A stretch of 64,000 bases of DNA, taken from Mangrovimicrobium sp048323675. GTDB taxonomy: Bacteria > Pseudomonadota > Gammaproteobacteria > Pseudomonadales > Halieaceae. The notes under the pieces were generated by a model. It saw only the letters and a list, made by a program, of their open reading frames with translations, was not told where the DNA came from and did not search any database. Both the position numbers and the translations under genes were made by a program. The stretch is from positions 248,001-312,000 of the forward strand of contig NZ_JBLWFK010000002.1 of NCBI RefSeq assembly GCF_048323675.1, read 5' to 3'. Positions 53,622-62,961 of the stretch are shown here, piece by piece; position 1 is the first letter of the stretch; every line of letters starts with the position of its first letter.

Positions 53622-54371
53622 ATGACCAAGAAAACCGCATTGGTAACCGGCGCCGCGGCCGGTATCGGCCGCGCCTGCGCACTGCGCCTGGCAAAGGATG
53701 GCATCCGTATCGGCGTACTCGACCTCAACCTCGATGGTGTGGAGAAGGTCGCCCAGGAGATCCGCGACGCCGGTGGCGAGGCGATTGCCCTGGAAGGCAG
53801 CATCGCCGATCGCGGCCAGATGGAAGCCGCCGTGGCGAAACTGCGCGATGCCTTTGGCCCGGTAACCATCGTGGTCAATAACGCCGGCATCTCCAACTTC
53901 ATCCCCTTCGAGGAACTCACCGACAGTGACTGGGACCGGATGTTCGAGATCAACACCAAGGGCACTTTCATCGTTACCCAGATCGTGGTGCCGGACATGA
54001 AAGAGGCGGGCTGGGGCCGGGTCATCAACATTTCCTCCTCCAGCGCCCAGTCCGGCTCCGTGGAGCAGGTTCACTATTCCGCCTCCAAGGGCGCGGTGAT
54101 CTCCATGACCCGTTCCCTGGCGCAGGCCCTCGGCCCCTACGGTATTACCGTGAACAACGTACCGCCGGGGGCGGTCATGGGTACCATCATGTCCGAGGAG
54201 AACAAGGACCGCTTCAAGATGCCGATGGAGACCCTCAAGCGGATGATCCCGGTGGGCCGCACCGGCGTCGCCGACGACATCGCCAACGCCGTGGCCTGGC
54301 TGGCGGACGAGGCCACCAGCTACGTGACCGGCCAGACTATCGGCGTCAACGGCGGCCGCGTTCCCTCCTGA
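53622..54371 (+). CDS. SDR oxidoreductase (FabG-like)
   Basis: A 249-residue SDR: TGAAAGIG (7-14), NNAGIS, Ser in SSSSAQS, YSASK, and C-terminal GVNGGRVPS. A good AGGAG site precedes the ATG. The closest relative in the window appears to be the SDR at 59345, with the same FSSFAAQSG/ISSSSAQSG and HYxASKG pattern. It is likely a 3-oxoacyl or ring-alcohol reductase. Confidence 0.9.
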   Translation: MTKKTALVTGAAAGIGRACALRLAKDGIRIGVLDLNLDGVEKVAQEIRDAGGEAIALEGSIADRGQMEAAVAKLRDAFGPVTIVVNNAGISNFIPFEELTDSDWDRMFEINTKGTFIVTQIVVPDMKEAGWGRVINISSSSAQSGSVEQVHYSASKGAVISMTRSLAQALGPYGITVNNVPPGAVMGTIMSEENKDRFKMPMETLKRMIPVGRTGVADDIANAVAWLADEATSYVTGQTIGVNGGRVPS

Positions 54372-54389
54372 TCATTCCCCCGGGCTGCG

Positions 54390-55142
54390 CTAATAGGCAA
54401 TGTCGCGCGTCGCCCGCACGAATACCTCCGACAGATTCACGTTCTCCGGCGCCGTGGCGATATATACCACGGTGTCGGCGATCTGTGCCGGCTGTATCGC
54501 CCCCTCCTGGTTGAGAAACTCGCGCATGCCCGCACTGTGTGCCGGGTCGCTCAGCTGTTCCCAGATTTCCGTGCTGACCGTGCCGGGATTGACCAGGCTG
54601 ACCCGGATGCCTTCCGGGCCGAGTTCCTGGCGCATGCCGTCGGTCATCGCGAACAGCGCCTGTTTGCTGGTGGCGTAGGCGTTGTAGACAGGCGTCGTGG
54701 TGTGGCAGGCGAGGGAGCCGATATTGATGATGGTGCCGCTGCCCTGGGCCCGCATGGGAGCCACCGCCGCATGGCAGGTATACAGGCTGGCGAGCAGGTT
54801 GGTGTTGATCACCGACCGCCATTGGCTGAAGTCGGCCTCGCCGATATTGGTGGCCTGGATGGTGCCGGCGGCGTTGACCAGGATATCCAGGCGACCGAAG
54901 CGGGACAGCGTGTCCGCCACGGTGGAGAGGGCGAAGGCCTCGTCGCTGATGTCGCCCGCCAGGGTGAGGACTGCGCTGCCACTGGACTCGATCTGCTCCG
55001 CCAGTGCGACCAGCCGTTGTGCCCGGCGGGCCGTGATGGCCACCGAGGCGCCGGATTTTGCCAGGGCAAGGGCGCAGGCCGCGCCGATGCCAGCGGAGGC
55101 GCCGGTGACCAGCGCGACTTTTCCCTCGAGTAATCGTGTCAT
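54390..55142 (-). CDS. SDR oxidoreductase
   Basis: A 250-residue SDR with TGASAGIG, NAAG in place of NNAG, Ser in IGSLACH, and YATSK. The start overlaps the stop of the TPR protein by 4 bp, so they are cotranscribed, TPR protein first. It converges with the SDR at 53622 (18 bp apart). Confidence 0.88.
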   Translation of the reverse strand: MTRLLEGKVALVTGASAGIGAACALALAKSGASVAITARRAQRLVALAEQIESSGSAVLTLAGDISDEAFALSTVADTLSRFGRLDILVNAAGTIQATNIGEADFSQWRSVINTNLLASLYTCHAAVAPMRAQGSGTIINIGSLACHTTTPVYNAYATSKQALFAMTDGMRQELGPEGIRVSLVNPGTVSTEIWEQLSDPAHSAGMREFLNQEGAIQPAQIADTVVYIATAPENVNLSEVFVRATRDIAY

Positions 55143-57400
55143 TCTTCCTGCTCCGGTGGGGCGGGGATTTCACCGCTCGCTTCCATAGTCGTCATTGCCT
55201 GCCTGGCGGCGTCGCGGCGGGCGACATAATCCCTGCGCCAGCGCTCGAACTGCTGATTGCCTGCAAGGCGCGAGACCAGGTGGCCGCGGTCCAGAGCTTG
55301 CTCATAGCTGTCCCAGCGCATATAGCCCTTGTCATCGATCAGGGTGCCACCCAGGGCCAGGGCGGCCTCGTCCTCGCGGCCGAGCAGGATCAGCGCTTCG
55401 ATATCCAGGGTGCCCTTGTTCCTGCCTGCCGCCACCCGGGGCAGCGGGCTAACCCTGTCCAGCAGCCCTTGTGCGGCGTCCGGTGATCCGCTGCCAGTGA
55501 GCTCGGCCAGTTCCGCCGTGAACAGGAGCAGGGTGTCTCGGGTGAGCGTGAATTCATCCGCCTTGCGCTCTGCCAGCGCGGTCGCGAGTTCTTCGCTGGC
55601 TTCTCGCGCGCAGTCCACATTGCCTGTCAGCAGGCACAGGCGGGTCTGGGACAGCAGGCCAGCGATACTGCTGTCGTCGCCAGCAGCACGCAGGGAGTCG
55701 AAATATTCCGCGGCCGCCGACGGGCCCTGGGTCTGCTGGGTGGTGAACAGGCGAAGTTCGTCGAGCATGTCATTGCCCGGCCAGCGCGCTTCGGCGGCAT
55801 CGAGCCAGCGCTGGCTGCGCTGGTGGTCGCCCACCGCATTCCACGCGCGGACCATCCCGGTATAGCCGGACAGGCTGTCCGGGGCGAGACCCAGCAGGCG
55901 TGCGGTCCAGCGCACCGAGATATCTGGCCGGCCGCGAAACACGTAGGTGACTTCAGCCAAATCGCTCAGTAGGAGTTCGGAATGTTCATCGTCCTGCAGA
56001 TTGGCCTCCAGGGTTGAGATCGCTTCATCGACGCGCCCAAGGCGCAGCAGCGCGATGTACCTGGGCCGGTGAAAGGTGGCCTCCGGGTCCAGCGCGTCGC
56101 GCCGGTCCATTTCCAGCAGTGCCTTTGCGGGGTCATCGAGCAGGAGATTGACGGCGTAACTGAGGTGGGCCGAGGCATCGTTGGGGTTGAGTTCTAGCGC
56201 CCTGACCAGCGATATTCTCGCCGCCTCATCTTCGCCACTGCGATGTTCATAGCGGGCCTTGATGCTCCAGCTGGCGGAATAGCCCGGGGCCAGGGCCATG
56301 GCACGTTCCGTAAGCGGAGGCATTTTTTCCAGGCAGTAGTCGAAGAGGTCCCGGCTACCGGCGTGGAAGGCACAGTCATCGTAGATATCGGCCAGCTGGA
56401 TCATGGCGTTGACGTAATCCGGGTCGATGGCCAGGGCTGCCCGCAGCATTTGTACCGCGGGAAAATTCTCGATGCTGTCGATAGTGTTGATCAGGCTGGG
56501 GGTGAGATGTTCTTCCGCGTAGCTCCGGGCGCGCAGGAAAAGATCGTAGGCCTCCGTCTGCCCGGTGCCTCCCTGGTCGAGCATGCGCGCCTGTTCCGGC
56601 AGCAGGGATACTCTCAGTTGGTCCACTACCGCAGCGGATATCGCATCATGCAGGGCGAAAATATCCTTCATCGCATAATCGTAACGCTCTGACCAGATAT
56701 GGCTGCCGTCGCTGGTGCTGACCAACTGGGCAATTACCCTGACCTGCTCGCCGTAGCGCTGGACGCTGCCCTCAAGCACGCTGGAGACACCGAGCTGTCT
56801 GCCGATTTCCCGTACATCGAGATTGGTGCCCTTGTACTGAAAGCTGGAATTGCGCGCGATGACCGTCAGCCCGGATACCTGGGCGAGGTGGTGCAGCAGG
56901 GTATCCGCCAGCCCGTCCGAGAAATACTCGTCTTCGCTGGCGCCGGAAAAATTCTCGAAGGGCAGTACTGCGATGGAGGGTTGGGCGCCGGATGCCGTAC
57001 CGTCGACCTGGGCAGGCGCTTCTCCCGCGCTGCCCGTTGCCTCAACCCGGTCAGCTCCGGGCAATACCCGGTCGAGTACCAGGGCGCCAACGGCAAGCAG
57101 TAACAAGCCGATAATAAGCAGGTTCATCCGCCGTCCGGTCACCAGTGCCATCGAGGTTTCGGGCGCGATGTCTGCATCGCGCTTCAGTCCCTCCGGCGTG
57201 AGCTCGTAAACCCAGGAAAAAATGAGTACTGGCACGAAACCCACCAGCAGGACGATGACAACCGTCGAGCCGACGGCGGCAGGCAGCGACAGCAGGGACG
57301 ACAGGACATCGGTAACCTGCAGCAGCAGCCAGCTGGCGACCAGGTACAGCGTCGCCACCTTGACCACGTTGCGACGCTTGAGTTCGGCAAACAGCGACAT
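55139..57400 (-). CDS. TolB/FlgO-like and TPR domain membrane protein
   Basis: A 753-residue protein. The N-terminus (MSLFAELKRRNVVKVATLYLVAS) and two or three transmembrane helices to about residue 70, with VYELTPEGLKRD, match the family often labelled adenylate cyclase. A further helix lies at 92-112. A TolB-like domain (SIAVLPFENFSG, about 142 to 265) is followed by TPR-like helical repeats to the end. No cyclase catalytic domain or N-terminal DNA-binding domain is present. The role is unknown, probably signalling or scaffolding. Confidence 0.8.
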   Translation of the reverse strand: MSLFAELKRRNVVKVATLYLVASWLLLQVTDVLSSLLSLPAAVGSTVVIVLLVGFVPVLIFSWVYELTPEGLKRDADIAPETSMALVTGRRMNLLIIGLLLLAVGALVLDRVLPGADRVEATGSAGEAPAQVDGTASGAQPSIAVLPFENFSGASEDEYFSDGLADTLLHHLAQVSGLTVIARNSSFQYKGTNLDVREIGRQLGVSSVLEGSVQRYGEQVRVIAQLVSTSDGSHIWSERYDYAMKDIFALHDAISAAVVDQLRVSLLPEQARMLDQGGTGQTEAYDLFLRARSYAEEHLTPSLINTIDSIENFPAVQMLRAALAIDPDYVNAMIQLADIYDDCAFHAGSRDLFDYCLEKMPPLTERAMALAPGYSASWSIKARYEHRSGEDEAARISLVRALELNPNDASAHLSYAVNLLLDDPAKALLEMDRRDALDPEATFHRPRYIALLRLGRVDEAISTLEANLQDDEHSELLLSDLAEVTYVFRGRPDISVRWTARLLGLAPDSLSGYTGMVRAWNAVGDHQRSQRWLDAAEARWPGNDMLDELRLFTTQQTQGPSAAAEYFDSLRAAGDDSSIAGLLSQTRLCLLTGNVDCAREASEELATALAERKADEFTLTRDTLLLFTAELAELTGSGSPDAAQGLLDRVSPLPRVAAGRNKGTLDIEALILLGREDEAALALGGTLIDDKGYMRWDSYEQALDRGHLVSRLAGNQQFERWRRDYVARRDAARQAMTTMEASGEIPAPPEQEE

Positions 57401-57480
57401 CGGCTGACCTGATACCCCCGGGAGATTGTCCCAATGATGGTTGAGGATACAGGCTTTGTCGATGCTTGCCGCGGCGGGGT

Positions 57481-58713
57481 TCAGGCCGCGCCGCGAACCG
57501 GGCCGGCCTGGTCGAACTGGATCGGCAGGCTGCGCAGGCCCCAGGCGCCGAGAAAGGGGCGCCAGCTGATCTCGCCATTGCGCTGCGGGTTGAGCAGGCG
57601 CTGGGCGATCAGGTGCAGGCCCTCTTCCAGTTGCGCCCGGGCGAGAAACTGGCCGAGGCAGATGTGCTCGCCGCGGCCGAAGGCCAGATGGCGATTTTCG
57701 AACCTGCGTTCCGGGTCGAAGGCCAGGGGATCCGGGAAGGCCTGTGGGTCGCGGTTGGCCAGCGGCATGGCAAAGGCGACCATGGCGCCCCGGGGAAAGG
57801 TGTGGCCCTCGTAGTCGAAGTCCTGCGTCACATTGCGAAATACCGTGGCGATGCTGGAATGGCGCAGCATTTCCTCGATGACCCGGGCGCAGAATTCGGG
57901 ATCTTCGGCGCAGCGCTGCCAGTCCCCGGGGCGTTCCAGCAGCCGGTAGAGGGTAAAGGTCAGCATGTTTTTGGAGGTGTCATAGCCGGCGATCAACAGC
58001 ACCAGAACCATGTCGCGCAACTCGACATCACTGAGCTTGCCCGCATTGCGTGTCGCGATCAGCGCGTCGAGGAGGGCGTTTACATCGCCGGCGCCGGCCT
58101 GTTCGCGTGCGGCGATCAACTCGTCGACGTAGTCGGTCAGCAGGGCGTAGGCGTCGACAAAACCGGGATAACAGGCGCTGTCCATGGTCAGCGAGGCCAT
58201 GTGGGTCTCGATGGCATTGCGGATGCGCGGAATGCCTTCCGTGGAGGCGCCGAGGACGCCGAGCAGAACTGCTATCGGGAAGTAGGAGGCAAACTCGGCG
58301 AAGTCAAAACTGCCGCGGGGCGCCCAGTCATCCAGCAGCTCGCTGATCACCCGGCGCATCACCGGGCGCACCTGGTTGGCGCGGCGCGGGGTAAAGGCCT
58401 GGGCGACACTGGCGCGCAGGCGCGCGTGTTCGGCGCCGGTGTGCGACTGCAGCATCTCCAGCATGAACCGCGCCCAGGGCGTGCCCTGAACCTGGTAGAA
58501 ATCCACCACGTGCCCCAGCCCCATCTCCAGTTTGTCATCCATGAAGGCCAGGTCCTTCACCGCCTGGTAGCCGTGGACGATATAACCCTGGCTGAAACGC
58601 GCCAGCCACGGGTGTTGCTGCCGGGCCTGTTCTACAAAAGGCATGGGATCGGACTGGAATTCCGGGCGCTCTACCGGCAATAGCGGCAGGTCCATCTCAG
58701 TGATAGAAGTCAT
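57481..58713 (-). CDS. Cytochrome P450
   Basis: A 410-residue soluble P450. I-helix IAGYDTSKN, ExxR in EEMLRHSS, and heme loop FGRGEHICLG with the Cys ligand. No membrane anchor. It starts 8 bp after the ferredoxin gene, its evident electron donor. The start ATG 58713 (MTSITEMD) is preferred; the frame extends upstream only through the ferredoxin gene. The substrate is unknown. Confidence 0.93.
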   Translation of the reverse strand: MTSITEMDLPLLPVERPEFQSDPMPFVEQARQQHPWLARFSQGYIVHGYQAVKDLAFMDDKLEMGLGHVVDFYQVQGTPWARFMLEMLQSHTGAEHARLRASVAQAFTPRRANQVRPVMRRVISELLDDWAPRGSFDFAEFASYFPIAVLLGVLGASTEGIPRIRNAIETHMASLTMDSACYPGFVDAYALLTDYVDELIAAREQAGAGDVNALLDALIATRNAGKLSDVELRDMVLVLLIAGYDTSKNMLTFTLYRLLERPGDWQRCAEDPEFCARVIEEMLRHSSIATVFRNVTQDFDYEGHTFPRGAMVAFAMPLANRDPQAFPDPLAFDPERRFENRHLAFGRGEHICLGQFLARAQLEEGLHLIAQRLLNPQRNGEISWRPFLGAWGLRSLPIQFDQAGPVRGAA

Positions 58714-58721
58714 GATCCACC

Positions 58722-59045
58722 TCAATACTGGCTTACGGGCAGGTGGACCACCAGCCCGTCGAGTTCCGGGGTGGCCTTGATCTGGCAGCTCAGGCGTTTT
58801 CCGGCGTTGGGATTGTCCGCGTGCAACTCGAGGGTGGCTTCTTCCATGTCGCCCGGTTCCCCGGTCTGGGTCCGCCAGACTGCATCGACATAGACCAGGC
58901 AGGTGCCGCAAGCCATCTGCCCGCCACACTCGCCAATGATACTGGGGACGCCGTTGTCCACCGCGGCCTGCATGAGTGACATGCCTTCGGGCACATCTAG
59001 CACATGTTCAATGCCGTCGGCTTCCTTGTAGATGATCTTGACCAT
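58722..59045 (-). CDS. 2Fe-2S ferredoxin (adrenodoxin/putidaredoxin type)
   Basis: A 107-residue ferredoxin. Cluster ligands: Cys40, Cys46 and Cys49 in GECGGQMACGTC, and Cys86 in RLSCQI. It carries electrons from an NAD(P)H ferredoxin reductase to the P450 encoded directly downstream, and possibly to the P450 at 23926, which lacks its own. No reductase gene is present in the window. Confidence 0.93.
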   Translation of the reverse strand: MVKIIYKEADGIEHVLDVPEGMSLMQAAVDNGVPSIIGECGGQMACGTCLVYVDAVWRTQTGEPGDMEEATLELHADNPNAGKRLSCQIKATPELDGLVVHLPVSQY

Positions 59046-59141
59046 GGTTACCGCCTTTTATTGTGATAGTCCGGCTTGCGGGTCGGCTACTGGATTTGTG
59101 AGCCTGAGATTTGTATTTTGCTGTCATTGCAAGGTTATATT

Positions 59142-59156
59142 AACGCCCCGGGCGTT
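59142..59156. promoter_or_regulatory. Palindrome between divergent ferredoxin and SDR genes
   Basis: AACGCCC-C-GGGCGTT, a 7-bp perfect inverted repeat around one base, in an otherwise AT-rich part of the 299-bp gap. Operator-like; the regulator is unknown. Confidence 0.4.
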
Positions 59157-59344
59157 TCAATAACGGCAGCCCTGGAGTAGATTGTCTGAAGCCGCAACAC
59201 CCGGTCGTTTCCGCTGCGAGCAGATTGCAGCGTTGCGCGCCGCGTGTACGCCCCGGCTCATCGCCATCGGGAAAACGGCAGGGGCGTCTTTCGGGCGGCC
59301 ATTGAATAGCAATCCATACCGCAAAATAATGAAAGGAAATGAGT

Positions 59345-60097
59345 ATGACGACAACGCGAACGGCTTTGGTCACTGGTGCCGGCGGCGGCATGGGAGAGGC
59401 CTGCGCCCGCCGGCTGGCGCGCAATGGCATGCGCGTGGGCGTGCTGGATATCGACGGGCAGAATGCGGAGCGGGTTGCCGCGCAAATCAATGCCGAGGGC
59501 GGGCAAGCCCTCTCCCTGGTTGTCGATATTACCGACCGCGCGCAGGTCGAGCAGGGCGTGACCGCGTTGCGCAGCGCCTTTGGTCCGCTTGGCGTGCTGG
59601 TCAACAACGCCGGGGTGGAGGACTTTACCCTGTTCGCGGAGATCGGACCGGAGGTCTGGTCGCGCATGCTGGATGTCAACCTGACCGGCACCTATCACGT
59701 TACCCAGGCAGTGTTGCCCGATATGGAGGCGCAGGGCTGGGGGCGCATCATTAATTTTTCGTCATTCGCGGCGCAGTCCGGCGGGCCGAAAATGGTGCAT
59801 TATGCTGCGTCAAAAGGCGGAATTATCGCCATGACCCGTTCCCTGGCGCTGGAGGTCGGGCGCAAGGGGATCACGGTCAACGCGGTGGCCCCGGGCCTGA
59901 TCGATACGCCGATGGCCCGACGCGCCATCGACGGGGGACAATTTCCGGTGCCGCTGGAACAGATGGTCGCGAGCTATCCCATACCCCGCATTGGCAGGGC
60001 GGAGGAAGTGGCCGCGGCAGTGGCATTTTTCGCGTCTGAAGACGCCGGCTACATCACCGCCCAGTTGTTGGGGATCAACGGTGGAACAGCGGTGTAG
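59345..60097 (+). CDS. SDR oxidoreductase (FabG-like)
   Basis: A 250-residue SDR: TGAGGGMG, NNAGVE, Ser in FSSFAAQ, YAASK, C-terminal INGGTAV. I prefer ATG 59345 (MTTTRTAL), which has AAAGGA at correct spacing, over ATG 59339 two codons upstream, which sits on top of that site. It is followed 40 bp later by another SDR. Confidence 0.9.
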   Translation: MTTTRTALVTGAGGGMGEACARRLARNGMRVGVLDIDGQNAERVAAQINAEGGQALSLVVDITDRAQVEQGVTALRSAFGPLGVLVNNAGVEDFTLFAEIGPEVWSRMLDVNLTGTYHVTQAVLPDMEAQGWGRIINFSSFAAQSGGPKMVHYAASKGGIIAMTRSLALEVGRKGITVNAVAPGLIDTPMARRAIDGGQFPVPLEQMVASYPIPRIGRAEEVAAAVAFFASEDAGYITAQLLGINGGTAV

Positions 60098-60137
60098 GAT
60101 CGATTCTGTTGGCCCGCGCGAAGGAGGAGACACCGGC

Positions 60138-60884
60138 GTGAACATGCAAAGACTGGAGGGCGCAGTGGCGCTGGTCACTGGCGCGTCGGCGGGAATTGGC
60201 AGGGCAACCGCGTTGATGCTCGGCGCCGCCGGTGCGCGCGTTGCGCTGGTGGCACGTCGCCAGGAACGCCTCGACGCATTGTGCGATGAAATCAACACTG
60301 CCGGTGGTGCAGCCGCCGCGTTTGCAGCGGACGTGGCCAGCGAGGTACAGGCAGGGGCGGTGGTCGCCGCGGTGATCGAACACTTCGGCAGGATCGATAT
60401 CCTGGTGAACAACGCCGGTATCATTCGGCCAGGCGGCATCGCTGGCGGCGACGCGCAGGACTGGCGCGATACCTTCGATGTCAACGTACTCGCCCCGATG
60501 TACTGGAGCCGGGCGGTGCTGGCGGATATGCTGGCCCGCGAATCCGGTCATATCGTCACGGTAAGCTCCAATGCGGCAAAGGGCGGCGGTGCGCCCACCA
60601 ACAACGCCTATGCCGCCAGCAAGCACGCGATTACCGCGTTTTGTGGCGGCCTGCGCAAGGAGGTCGGTTCCCGGGGCATCCGCGTCACCATCGTCGAACC
60701 CGGCGCTACGGCAACGGAAATTGCCGAGACCATCACCGACGAAACCGCGCGCGCGGCCATGCGGTCACATCTCCACAACGAGACTGTGATGCAGGCATCG
60801 GACATCGCCGCCGCCATCTGCTACGCGCTGAGCCAGCATCCGCGGGTGAATGTCGACGAGGTCTGGTTGACGCCCACCCGCTAG
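60138..60884 (+). CDS. SDR oxidoreductase
   Basis: A 248-residue SDR: TGASAGIG, NNAGII, Ser in VSSNAAK, YAASK. The end (VDEVWLTPTR) resembles the subgroup of YdfG/serine-dehydrogenase-like proteins. A strong AAGGAGGA site is 9 nt from the GTG at 60138 and 15 nt from the ATG at 60144, so GTG is chosen. Cotranscribed with the SDR at 59345. Confidence 0.88.
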   Translation: MNMQRLEGAVALVTGASAGIGRATALMLGAAGARVALVARRQERLDALCDEINTAGGAAAAFAADVASEVQAGAVVAAVIEHFGRIDILVNNAGIIRPGGIAGGDAQDWRDTFDVNVLAPMYWSRAVLADMLARESGHIVTVSSNAAKGGGAPTNNAYAASKHAITAFCGGLRKEVGSRGIRVTIVEPGATATEIAETITDETARAAMRSHLHNETVMQASDIAAAICYALSQHPRVNVDEVWLTPTR

Positions 60885-60939
60885 CAGCAGGCTGACCCGC
60901 ACGATTCCGCTATCAACAATAACACCAGGAGCCCTGAAC

Positions 60940-62022
60940 ATGAGCAGTACCACGAATTCCCTCGCCCGGCCGCAGCCCGGTAAACGCTACCGGGTGGTGC
61001 AGTGGTCCGCCGGCCGTGTGGGTACCAGCAGTGCCCGTGCGATCATCGACCACCCCGACATGGACCTCGTGGGCATGTGGGTCCATTCAGCGGCAAAAGA
61101 GGGCAGGGATATCGGTGAACTCTGTGGCGTCGAGTCACTGGGAATCACTACAACGCGCAGCGTCGACGACATCATTGCGCTGCAGCCGGACTGCGTCATG
61201 TACATGCAGGAAGGCTATGACGCAGATGACATCTGCGCCCTGCTCGAAGCCGGCATCAACATCGTCACGTCCCGCGGCGAGTTCCACTTTCCGCCGCGGA
61301 TGGACCAGGAGCTGCGCCAGCGGGTAGAGGCTGCCTGCGAGCGGGGCGGCGCGACCATCCACAGCTCCGGCGTCAGTCCCGGGTTTATCACCGAAGCGTT
61401 TCCGCTGGTGCTGACCTCGCTCTCGCGCCGCCTCGACTGCCTGACCATCGACGAGTTCGCGGACATGACCGCGAGCTGTTCCGATGAAATGCTGCTCGAT
61501 GTACTGCGCTACGGCGGAACGCCCGAAGAGGCATCCAATCCCCACCTGGTACACCACATGACGGCCAATTTCGGCCAGTCGCTGGGCGTGGTGGCCGATG
61601 CCCTGGGCCTGCAACTCGACGACATCCAGACCACCGCGGAAAATGCCGTGGCAAAACAGAGGATTCCCCTGATGGGTGGGCGCGCGATCGAGGCGGGTAC
61701 TGTGGCGGCAATGCGTTTCACCGTTGCCGGGATGCGCAATGGGCAGCCGCTGGTGCGTTTCCGCGCCAACTGGTTCTGCACCACCGATCTCGACAGCGAC
61801 TGGAATATTCGTGAGAACGGCTGGCGCGTACAGCTGCAGGGCGACACCCCGCTGGATATCTATATCGGTATGCCGGTGGATTGCAGCGCCGAGGAAATGC
61901 CGCTGGTGATGGCGGGGTATACGGCGCAACGCTGTGTCAACTGCGTGCCTTACGTCTGCGCTGCCGCGCCGGGTATCCGCACCTCGGCGGAAATGCCACA
62001 GATTGTTTCACGGCTGGGTTGA
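60940..62022 (+). CDS. DapB-like NAD(P)-dependent oxidoreductase
   Basis: A 360-residue protein with an N-terminal Rossmann domain like dihydrodipicolinate reductase (VVQWSAGRVGTSSARAIIDHP, about 19-39) and a C-terminal domain unlike DapB. Homologues of this shape are common in mycobacteria and in steroid- or lipid-degrading bacteria, with no settled reaction. It is 55 bp after the SDR and probably in the same operon. It is not a lysine-pathway enzyme, since the DapB catalytic His/Lys motif is not visible. Confidence 0.82.
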   Translation: MSSTTNSLARPQPGKRYRVVQWSAGRVGTSSARAIIDHPDMDLVGMWVHSAAKEGRDIGELCGVESLGITTTRSVDDIIALQPDCVMYMQEGYDADDICALLEAGINIVTSRGEFHFPPRMDQELRQRVEAACERGGATIHSSGVSPGFITEAFPLVLTSLSRRLDCLTIDEFADMTASCSDEMLLDVLRYGGTPEEASNPHLVHHMTANFGQSLGVVADALGLQLDDIQTTAENAVAKQRIPLMGGRAIEAGTVAAMRFTVAGMRNGQPLVRFRANWFCTTDLDSDWNIRENGWRVQLQGDTPLDIYIGMPVDCSAEEMPLVMAGYTAQRCVNCVPYVCAAAPGIRTSAEMPQIVSRLG

Positions 62023-62034
62023 GTTCGCAGGAAA

Positions 62035-62060
62035 GGGGTCAGAGTCATGACTCTGACCCC
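62035..62060. repeat. 26-bp perfect palindrome (REP-like)
   Basis: GGGGTCAGAGTCA followed by its exact complement, with no loop, preceded by AAA. It lies between the convergent ends of the DapB-like and TauD-like genes. Palindromes of this wording recur in many proteobacteria, often near REP-associated tyrosine transposases (from memory). It may serve as a terminator on both strands. Confidence 0.7.
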
Positions 62061-62103
62061 GGACGGAGGGAACCCCTGACCCGGAGGCGGGCTGCCGGCA
62101 GGC

Positions 62104-62949
62104 TCAGGCGATCGCCTCGGCGCCCTTGATAGTGGTGCGGTGCATCAAGCGCCCGGAGTCTTCGGTATAGGGCTGCGAGCGGTGCAGCAGGCCGGGGTTG
62201 TTCCAGATCACGAGGTCGCCCTTTTGCCACGTGTGGCTGTAGGTAAACTCGTCGCCGGTGCAGTAGTCGACCAGCTCCTCCAGCAGAGCCTTGCCCTCGT
62301 CCTCGCCCAGTTCACGGATGCCCCAGGCGGTGGAACCGATGACCAGCGAGGTGCGGCCGCTCTTCTGGTGCCAGACCAGCGGGTGCTCGGTTTTCGGGAA
62401 CACCTTGTCCCAGCGCGCGAGATCGTCCGCGTCGGGGGTTGGGTTCATCCTGCGCCCGACCGCCTCCAGGCAGTGCACCACGTGCAGGCCCTCGAGCTGC
62501 GCCTGTTTCTCCGCAGGCATGGCTTCCCAGGCCGCGAACAGATGGGCGAACTCGGTATTGCCGCCGGCCGAGGGCGGCTGCTCGCACTTCAGCAGGGTGG
62601 CCTTGCCGGGGACCTCGTAGGAGGTGCCGTCCATGTGCCACCAGTTGTTGCCCACCACGTATTCGCGCTGGCTCTTGTCGGTCTTGTCCAGGGCGATGCG
62701 GTAGATGCCCTTGGTGCTCGGCGCCGAACCGTCGGCGGTGGCCACCGGGGTCTCGATGTCGCCGAGTTGGCTGGTGAGGGCGACCATCAGCTCGTCGCTG
62801 AGGTTGAGCCGGGGGAACACCAGCACGCCGTACTCGGTCAGGGCGTCGAGGATGCGGTCCGGAATGCCGTCGGCCACGACATCTTCCGGCGCGACGTAGA
62901 CATACGCGCCGAGGTTTTCAGAGATTTTTTCAAAACGAATGTCTGCCAT
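62104..62949 (-). CDS. TauD/TfdA-type Fe(II)/2-oxoglutarate dioxygenase
   Basis: A 281-residue dioxygenase with Fe ligands in WWHMDGTSY and LHRSQPY, and the 2-oxoglutarate Arg in GRLMHRT. It is a distant paralogue of the enzyme at 44911 (same HMDGT and HQKSGR features). It follows the gene at 62962 by 12 bp on the same strand, so they form an operon that enters from beyond the right edge. Confidence 0.88.
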   Translation of the reverse strand: MADIRFEKISENLGAYVYVAPEDVVADGIPDRILDALTEYGVLVFPRLNLSDELMVALTSQLGDIETPVATADGSAPSTKGIYRIALDKTDKSQREYVVGNNWWHMDGTSYEVPGKATLLKCEQPPSAGGNTEFAHLFAAWEAMPAEKQAQLEGLHVVHCLEAVGRRMNPTPDADDLARWDKVFPKTEHPLVWHQKSGRTSLVIGSTAWGIRELGEDEGKALLEELVDYCTGDEFTYSHTWQKGDLVIWNNPGLLHRSQPYTEDSGRLMHRTTIKGAEAIA

Positions 62950-62961
62950 TTTCCTTACCTT

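Noticed and set aside
55139..57400. Adenylate cyclase
   Set aside because: The N-terminal region is often annotated so, but no class III catalytic domain is present; only transmembrane, TolB-like and TPR-like parts are visible.
60940..62022. Lysine-pathway dapB
   Set aside because: Only the Rossmann part resembles DapB; the length (360) and C-terminal domain differ, and the catalytic motif is not visible.
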